Shown piece by piece: positions 59,112-64,000 of a stretch of DNA of 64,000 nucleotides. Below the pieces are notes generated by a model, which searched no databases, was not told the DNA's origin, and worked only from the letters and a program-made list of their open reading frames with translations. How positions within the stretch are numbered: position 1 is the first letter of the stretch; every line of letters starts with the position of its first letter. Position numbers and translations under genes: made by a program. The DNA lies in NCBI RefSeq assembly GCF_000091305.1, contig NC_013929.1, positions 4,278,001 through 4,342,000 on the forward strand, written 5' to 3'. The DNA is from Streptomyces scabiei 87.22 (GTDB taxonomy: Bacteria > Actinomycetota > Actinomycetes > Streptomycetales > Streptomycetaceae).

Positions 59112-59711
59112 TCACTTCTCCGCGAGGATCGGCTTGAGCATCTTGCGCAGCTTCTCCTCGCTGAGCGGCTGCTGCGTGCGCACGGCGAGCTTGCCCTCCC
59201 GGTCGATGACCAGCGTGGAGGGGATCAGCTGCGGGTTGAGCGAGCCCTTCTCGAAGCGCAGCAGCAGCTTGCCGGTGGGGTCGTAGAGGCTCGGGTACGT
59301 GACCTTGTACTGCTCCTCGAAGGCGAGTGCCGGCCGGGTGCTGGTGTCCCGTGTGTTGATGCCGACGAACTGCACGCCCCGGCCGGCGAGGTCCTGGGAG
59401 ACCTTCACCAGGTTGGGCGCCTCGGCACGGCACGGTGCGCACCAAGAGCCCCACACGTTCAGGACGATGATCTTGCCCTTGTAGGCGGAGAGGTCCAGCC
59501 GGTCGCCGTCGATGGTCTTGCCGGAGAGATCGGGCGCGGTGTCCCGGTCCCCCTTCTTCACCGTCGCGATCCCGTCGGAGCCGGTGATGAACCCGGTCTG
59601 CCCGCCTCCGCCCTCGATGCCGCCGCCCGCACAGGCGGACAGCGTCAGGACCAGGGCGGCGGCCCCGGCGGAGAGCAAAGCGGCACGACTGCGGCTCGTA
59701 CGGACACTCAT
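59112..59711 (-). CDS. TlpA/ResA-type thioredoxin lipoprotein
   Basis: This membrane-anchored thioredoxin keeps apocytochrome cysteines reduced for haem attachment. The 199-residue protein has a lipoprotein signal (LLSAGAAALVLTLSACAGG, lipobox LSAC), then a Gly-rich linker, and the thioredoxin fold with VLNVWGSWCAPCRAEAPNL. The cis-Pro region is IPSTLVIDREGKL. It is the first gene of the System II operon. Confidence 0.93.
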   Translation of the reverse strand: MSVRTSRSRAALLSAGAAALVLTLSACAGGGIEGGGGQTGFITGSDGIATVKKGDRDTAPDLSGKTIDGDRLDLSAYKGKIIVLNVWGSWCAPCRAEAPNLVKVSQDLAGRGVQFVGINTRDTSTRPALAFEEQYKVTYPSLYDPTGKLLLRFEKGSLNPQLIPSTLVIDREGKLAVRTQQPLSEEKLRKMLKPILAEK

Positions 59712-59776
59712 GTGAAAAGTTTCGCATGCCCGTTTCGGGGGCTTCGGGCGGGGTCACCGGCCCCCTTGTCCGCAGG

Positions 59777-61054
59777 TCAGGCGGCTGAACCGGCCCCCAG
59801 GAACTCCTTCCACCCGCCTGTGGGCTGCTGGCCCACCCCGAGGGTCTGGAGCTTGGCGAGGACCTCCGGGGTCTGAACGTCCATCCAGTCCACGAACTGC
59901 CGGAAGGACACGATCCGTATCTCCCCGTCCTTGGCCTTCTCCTTGGCCCGCGCGATGTGCTTCAGGGCCTCCTCGACGGCGTCCATGTAGACCCCGCCGT
60001 TCCACTCCTCGAAGTGGTTGCCTATGAACAGCGGCGCCCGGTTCGTCTCGTACGCGCGCTGGAACCCGGCGACGTACGCGCCGGTCGCCTGCTTGCGGTA
60101 GGCCGGGTAGTTCGCGGGCGGGGCCTGGGTGGAGTTCTGCGACTGGTTGAACATGATGTTGTAGTCCATGGACAGCACCTCGAAGCTGCGGCCCGGGAAC
60201 GGCACGGACTGCAGCGGCAGATCCCAGATGCCCTGCTTCTTCCTGGGCCACATCTGGAGGCCGCCGGGCGAGGAGGAGTCGTAGCGCCAGCCCAGCTCGC
60301 GGGCCGTGGGCAGCAGGTTCTCCTGCCCCAGCAGACAGGGCGTGCGGCCGCCGATCAGCTCCTTGTCGTAGTCGAACGGCAGGGATTCGACGTCCGTCCA
60401 GCCGCTGTTGGTCCGCCACTCCTTGACGAAGGACTTCGCCTGCTCGATCTCGCTGCGCCACTGCTTGGGCGTCCAGTTCCCGACCGAGCCGGAACCGCCG
60501 CAGAAGTGACCGTTGAAGTGGGTGCCCATCTCGTGTCCGTCGAGCCATGCGGTCCGCACGTGACCCAGCGTGGACTTGATGTGTTCGTCCGTCAGATAAC
60601 CGATGTCGGAGGCGCCGGGGGCGTTGTTCGGCGGGAGATACACGCGCTTTTTCGACTCCGGCAGGAGATAGATTCCGGAGAGGAAGAACGTCATATGGGC
60701 GTCATGGTCCCGACCGGCCTTCAGGAACCGCTCGAAAAGCCCGTTCCCGACGTCTCCGGCCCCGTCCCAGGAGAACACCACGAACTGCGGCGGCTTCTCG
60801 CCGGGCTCCAGCGGCCGCGGCCTGCCCGGCTGGTTCGGCTGCTTCCCCGTGTACGAGGTCGAGCCGTCACCCAGCGGCTTCGCCTTCTTGCCGGGCCTGT
60901 GCTTCTTCCCCGGCTTCTTCCCGTCGCCCCCGGATCCGCCGGCCTCGTCCGGCTTCCCCCCGAGACCCGTCCCGCACCCGGTCAGCCCCAGCCCCGCGGC
61001 CGCCCCCGCCCCGACACCGAGCCCGAGCATCCCCCTCCGCGATATCTCGCGCAT
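59777..61054 (-). CDS. Tat-exported polysaccharide-deacetylase-like lipoprotein
   Basis: The 425-residue exported protein has a Tat-type signal (ISRRGMLGLGVGAGAAAGLG) ending in a lipobox (LTGC), a Lys/Pro/Gly-rich linker, and a NodB-like domain. Its first motif is FVVFSWDGAG in place of TFDDG. The metal motif HxxxH is in GHEMGTHFNGHF. Later parts include ESLPFDYDKELIGGRTP. Members of this group are annotated as deacetylases in Streptomyces but substrate and activity are unknown. The ATG at 61054 has GAGGGGAA before it. Confidence 0.82.
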   Translation of the reverse strand: MREISRRGMLGLGVGAGAAAGLGLTGCGTGLGGKPDEAGGSGGDGKKPGKKHRPGKKAKPLGDGSTSYTGKQPNQPGRPRPLEPGEKPPQFVVFSWDGAGDVGNGLFERFLKAGRDHDAHMTFFLSGIYLLPESKKRVYLPPNNAPGASDIGYLTDEHIKSTLGHVRTAWLDGHEMGTHFNGHFCGGSGSVGNWTPKQWRSEIEQAKSFVKEWRTNSGWTDVESLPFDYDKELIGGRTPCLLGQENLLPTARELGWRYDSSSPGGLQMWPRKKQGIWDLPLQSVPFPGRSFEVLSMDYNIMFNQSQNSTQAPPANYPAYRKQATGAYVAGFQRAYETNRAPLFIGNHFEEWNGGVYMDAVEEALKHIARAKEKAKDGEIRIVSFRQFVDWMDVQTPEVLAKLQTLGVGQQPTGGWKEFLGAGSAA

Positions 61055-61703
61055 TACATTCCCCTCGGTCGTTCCACGCACCCGTTCACGTGAAGCACAC
61101 CGACTGAGAGGCACGACAGGACGAACGGGTTCCCATTGATCTCCGAAGAACGAAAATCTTTACGCCCCCGGAAGTCAAGTGTTGCGTCCGGGGTCCCCGG
61201 AAACCGAGTGTGGCGTCCGGGGCCCTGGAGCCGAACGACCCTTCCTGATGTCCCGTGGCCGAGCACTCCTGGCAGGGCACGAACACCGGCACACGGCCGA
61301 CGACCGCACGCCGTACGCCGCCGCGTGACCCGGCGTTCGATCCGCCCGTCGGTTGCCGGTCCTTGCCGGTCTGCTGCCGGTTGTCGCCGGTCGTGAGGCA
61401 TCACGGTGCTCGATGAGCGGCAATTTCGCAGATCAGCAGGGTGGACGGGACGGCGCGGCGGATACAGAGGGACTCCCGCATTTCTGCAAGGGCCGCTTTC
61501 TAGGCTTTGCGGTGTCGGACAACGCCGCGGGCCGCAGGCCGGAGGCGTTCCGGCCCACGCCGGAGAAATCCGTACAGCCCTCCGGTGTCTTCATCGCAGC
61601 GGTAGCGCCGGCCGCTCCACCGGAGCGGGGACCGGTCGAGCATCACCGGTCGTGCATCACCGGTCTGCGCATCATCCTGACCCATCAATGCGAGGGAATC
61701 GAC
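61055..61703. other. Intergenic region before the secreted protein gene
   Basis: About 650 bases without a clear gene. A 16-base imperfect repeat AGTGTTGCGTCCGGGG (61178) and AGTGTGGCGTCCGGGG (61207) lies near its left end. The region should contain divergent promoters for the deacetylase-like and secreted protein genes, but I see no confident -10/-35 pair. Confidence 0.5.
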
Positions 61704-62297
61704 ATGTCCTTACCGCACATGCCTCGTCACGTCCGCGGGACCGTCCGGTGCCTGACGATGGCCGCCGTGAGCACCGCCGCCCTGCTGGCGGCGATCCCGG
61801 CCGCGAACGCATCGTCGCCCACCGACGCCGCCGCATCGGCTCGGGCCGGCACCACGGGCCGCTCGTCGGTGAGCCGTAGCTTCACGCTGCCCAAGGGCAC
61901 CACACGGGCCACCCTGTCCCTGGGCGCGTCCAAGGCCGAAGTGGTCAAGGCTCCGCAGGACACGATCACTTGTGTCCTCACGGTCTACAGTCCGTGGTTC
62001 ACCTTCGTGGGCGGGACTCCGAGGATAGCCACGCAGGCCGAAACCACGTGCAGCTCGTGGGTGACCTCGCTCAGCATCGCGGCCGAACTCACCCGCAACG
62101 GGGCGACGGCCTCCGTGGGCGACAACCAGAACAACTTCTCGTCGTCCATCTCGGTCGACACGGCCGCCCCGTGCGCCGAAGGCTCGTGGGTCGCCCACGC
62201 GGACGGCGACATCATCTACCCGCCCCTGTTCTGGCCGCCGAGCGCTGACCTCTCCGTGCAGAGCCGTGCCTTGCCGGTCAGCATCTGCCGGAACTAG
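61704..62297 (+). CDS. Secreted protein of unknown function with four cysteines
   Basis: The 197-residue protein has a Sec signal (CLTMAAVSTAALLAAIPAANA) and a mature part with no family I can name. It has TITCVLTVYSPWFTFVGGTP, then ETTCSSWVTSLSIAAEL, VGDNQNNFSSSISVDTAAPC and a final SICRN. The four cysteines of the mature part could make two disulphides. The ATG at 61704 has GAGGGAA before it. A hairpin terminator follows at 62306. Confidence 0.75.
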   Translation: MSLPHMPRHVRGTVRCLTMAAVSTAALLAAIPAANASSPTDAAASARAGTTGRSSVSRSFTLPKGTTRATLSLGASKAEVVKAPQDTITCVLTVYSPWFTFVGGTPRIATQAETTCSSWVTSLSIAAELTRNGATASVGDNQNNFSSSISVDTAAPCAEGSWVAHADGDIIYPPLFWPPSADLSVQSRALPVSICRN

Positions 62298-62305
62298 TGA
62301 GGCCG

Positions 62306-62345
62306 GGGACTGGCGCGGTCGCTGACGCTCCGTTTCCAGTCCCCA
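62306..62345 (+). terminator. Hairpin terminator after secreted protein gene
   Basis: A perfect 9-bp stem GGGGACTGG/CCAGTCCCC (62306-62314 and 62337-62345) has a 22-base loop. It lies eight bases after the stop and before the converging histidine phosphatase gene. Confidence 0.75.
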
Positions 62346-62390
62346 CCGCCTCGCACCGCACCCGCGGTTCTCCCGCCGGAGCGAAGCGCG

Positions 62391-62430
62391 GAGCGCTCAC
62401 GCTCCGAAGGGAGCGCTCACGCTCCGAAGG
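62391..62430. repeat. Perfect 20-bp tandem duplication at the histidine phosphatase stop
   Basis: GAGCGCTCACGCTCCGAAGG occurs twice in direct contact (62391-62410 and 62411-62430) without a mismatch. It includes the stop codon of the phosphatase gene, so the second copy is in its 3' untranslated part. Confidence 0.95.
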
Positions 62431-63091
62431 CCTTGCCCTTCCCCTTCACCGGCTTGGCCCCCGCCAGCAGATGCGCCGGCACCAGATCCCGCGCGGGCTC
62501 GCTGTACCCGACGGACACGATCTTGTCGCCCTGGTACGTGAACGTCGTCAGGGACGCCAGCGTGCACTGCCGCCGCCGCGGGTCGTGCCACAGCCGCCGC
62601 CGCTCGACGTACGACCGCACGATCCAGATCGGCAGCTGGTGCGAGACCAGCACCGCCTCGTGCCCCCGCGCCGCGTCCTTCGCCGCGTCGAGCGCCCCCA
62701 TCATGCGGACGACCTGGTCGACGTACGGCTCCCCCCACGACGGCTTGAAGGGGTTGACCAGGTGCTTCCAGTTCTCCGGCCGCTTCAGCGCACCGTCGCC
62801 GACACCGAACGTCTTGCCCTGGAAGACGTTGTCCGCCTCGATGAGCCGCCCGTCGGTCGCGAGGTCCAGCCCGTGCGCCTTGGCGATCGGCGTCGCCGTC
62901 TCCTGCGCCCGCTCCAGCGGGGACGCCACCACGTGCGTGACGTCCCGGGACGCCAGATGCTCGGCGACCCGGTCGGCCATCCGCCGCCCGAGGTCGGAGA
63001 GGTGGTACCCGCCGAGGCGCCCGTAGAGAATCCCGTCCGGGTTGGCGACCTCGCCGTGCCGCATCAGATGGACGACTGTGATGTCACTCAT
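62417..63091 (-). CDS. Histidine phosphatase family protein
   Basis: This 224-residue member of the phosphoglycerate-mutase-like family has the catalytic RHG in VVHLMRHGEVANPDG, the second motif ASPLERAQETATPIAKA, and a later His in VLVSHQLPIWIVRS. The ATG at 63091 overlaps the hemL stop by four bases. It lies beside hemL and the cytochrome c biogenesis genes, though no role in haem is proven. Confidence 0.9.
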   Translation of the reverse strand: MSDITVVHLMRHGEVANPDGILYGRLGGYHLSDLGRRMADRVAEHLASRDVTHVVASPLERAQETATPIAKAHGLDLATDGRLIEADNVFQGKTFGVGDGALKRPENWKHLVNPFKPSWGEPYVDQVVRMMGALDAAKDAARGHEAVLVSHQLPIWIVRSYVERRRLWHDPRRRQCTLASLTTFTYQGDKIVSVGYSEPARDLVPAHLLAGAKPVKGKGKAFGA

Positions 63092-64000
63092 GCTGCCGAA
63101 GCCTCCGCTGCTGCCCGCGCCGCCGCCGGAAGGGCGTCGGCGATCCGCTGAACCGCCCGCTCGTCGTGCGCGGTCGACACGAACCACGACTCGAACGACG
63201 ACGGCGGCAGATAGACGCCCTGCGACAGCATCGAGTGGAAGAAGGCGTTGAAGCGGAACGACTCCTGCGCCTTGGCCTCCTCGTAGTTCCGCACGGGCGT
63301 GTCCGTGAAGAACACGGAGAACATGTTGGAGGCGTTCTGCAGCGTGTGCGCGACGCCCTCCTTGGTGAGTGCCTCGGTGACGAGCCCCTGGACCTGCGCG
63401 GAGACGGCGTTCACGGTGTCGTACGCCGCCTCGTCCAGCAGCCGCAGCTGCGCAAGGCCGGCGGCGGTCGCGACCGGGTTCCCGGAGAGCGTGCCGGCCT
63501 GGTAGACGGGCCCGGCGGGCGCGAGGTGCGCCATCACGTCGGCGCGCCCGCCGAAGGCCGCGGCGGGGAAGCCGCCGCCCATGACCTTGCCGAAGGTCAT
63601 CAGATCGGGGACGACACCGTCGACACCGAACCATCCGGCCCGGCTGGTGCGGAACCCGGTCATGACCTCGTCGGAGACGAACAGGGCGCCGTGCTCGGCA
63701 CACACGTCCCTGAGGCCCTGGTTGAAGCCCGGCAGCGGCGGTACGACGCCCATGTTGCCGGGGGACGCCTCGGTGATGACGCAGGCGATCTCGCCGGGGT
63801 GGGCGGCGAAGGCGGCCCGTACGGCGTCGAGGTCGTTGTAGGGCAGCACGATGGTGTCGCCGGCCTGGGCACCGGTGACGCCCGGGGTGTCGGGGAGCGC
63901 GAACGTGGCGACCCCGGAGCCGGCGGCAGCCAGCAGCGAGTCGACGTGACCGTGATAACACCCGGCGAACTTCACGACCTTGCCGCGGCCGGTGAAGCCG
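63088..64000 (-). CDS. hemL: Glutamate-1-semialdehyde 2,1-aminomutase (partial, N-terminus beyond window)
   Basis: HemL makes 5-aminolevulinate for haem from glutamate-1-semialdehyde with pyridoxal phosphate. The visible part (about 303 residues) has FAGCYHGHVDSLLAAAGSG, the PLP Lys in LMTFGKVMGGGFPAAAFGG, AGTLSGNPVATAAG, and FSVFFTDTPVRNYEEAK near the end. The frame is open at base 64000, so the first part of the protein is missing. Confidence 0.95.
   Translation of the reverse strand, partial: GFTGRGKVVKFAGCYHGHVDSLLAAAGSGVATFALPDTPGVTGAQAGDTIVLPYNDLDAVRAAFAAHPGEIACVITEASPGNMGVVPPLPGFNQGLRDVCAEHGALFVSDEVMTGFRTSRAGWFGVDGVVPDLMTFGKVMGGGFPAAAFGGRADVMAHLAPAGPVYQAGTLSGNPVATAAGLAQLRLLDEAAYDTVNAVSAQVQGLVTEALTKEGVAHTLQNASNMFSVFFTDTPVRNYEEAKAQESFRFNAFFHSMLSQGVYLPPSSFESWFVSTAHDERAVQRIADALPAAARAAAEASAA

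Overview
The window is a piece of an actinobacterial chromosome, almost certainly Streptomyces. It is very GC-rich with strong third-position GC bias. GTG starts, four-base ATGA/GTGA gene overlaps, a futalosine menaquinone pathway, a gas vesicle cluster, XRE/DUF397 pairs and many Streptomyces-type small proteins all point that way. No rRNA, tRNA, CRISPR array, integrase or insertion sequence was recognised.

Layout. (1) 1-8728, minus strand: nuoABCDEFGH of respiratory complex I; nuoH runs off the left edge. A TGTGA-N6-TCACA palindrome lies in the nuoA promoter region and a second one precedes a secreted NlpC/P60 hydrolase (9476-10282). (2) 10612-39116: a housekeeping region built around menaquinone. 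It has a MenJ/geranylgeranyl-reductase-like flavoprotein, menG, mqnC, mqnA, mqnE, a UbiX-like flavin prenyltransferase, mqnP and a UbiD-like decarboxylase. Mixed in are a Ser/Thr kinase, an orphan prepilin peptidase, a cold-shock gene with a structured leader, fatty-acid genes (acyl-CoA synthetase, MaoC), a TetR and an Lrp regulator, a rhomboid protease and several acetyltransferases. (3) 39211-53490: an accessory stretch. It holds a tandem MerR regulator, a gas vesicle cluster gvpO-A-F-G-Y-Z-J-S-K without gvpL, a cytosine-deaminase-like enzyme, an Fe(II) oxygenase, a membrane protein with a YtrA-type GntR regulator and two matching operator palindromes. It ends with a locus encoding two proteins with RHIM-like amyloid motifs beside an XRE/DUF397 pair and a P-loop ATPase. 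(4) 53550-64000: a secreted tripeptidyl-aminopeptidase-like hydrolase, the System II cytochrome c biogenesis operon (tlpA/resA-ccdA-resB-ccsB), a Tat-exported polysaccharide-deacetylase-like lipoprotein, a secreted Cys-containing protein, a histidine phosphatase and hemL (cut by the right edge).

Together the core genes supply quinone (mqn genes, menG, side-chain reductase), feed electrons to it (complex I), and mature haem and cytochrome c (hemL, res/ccs). The most unusual parts are the RHIM-motif locus (48250-49514), the attenuator-like leader of the cold-shock gene, the duplicated 28-bp operators before the YtrA-type operon, and several very recent-looking short tandem duplications at gene junctions.
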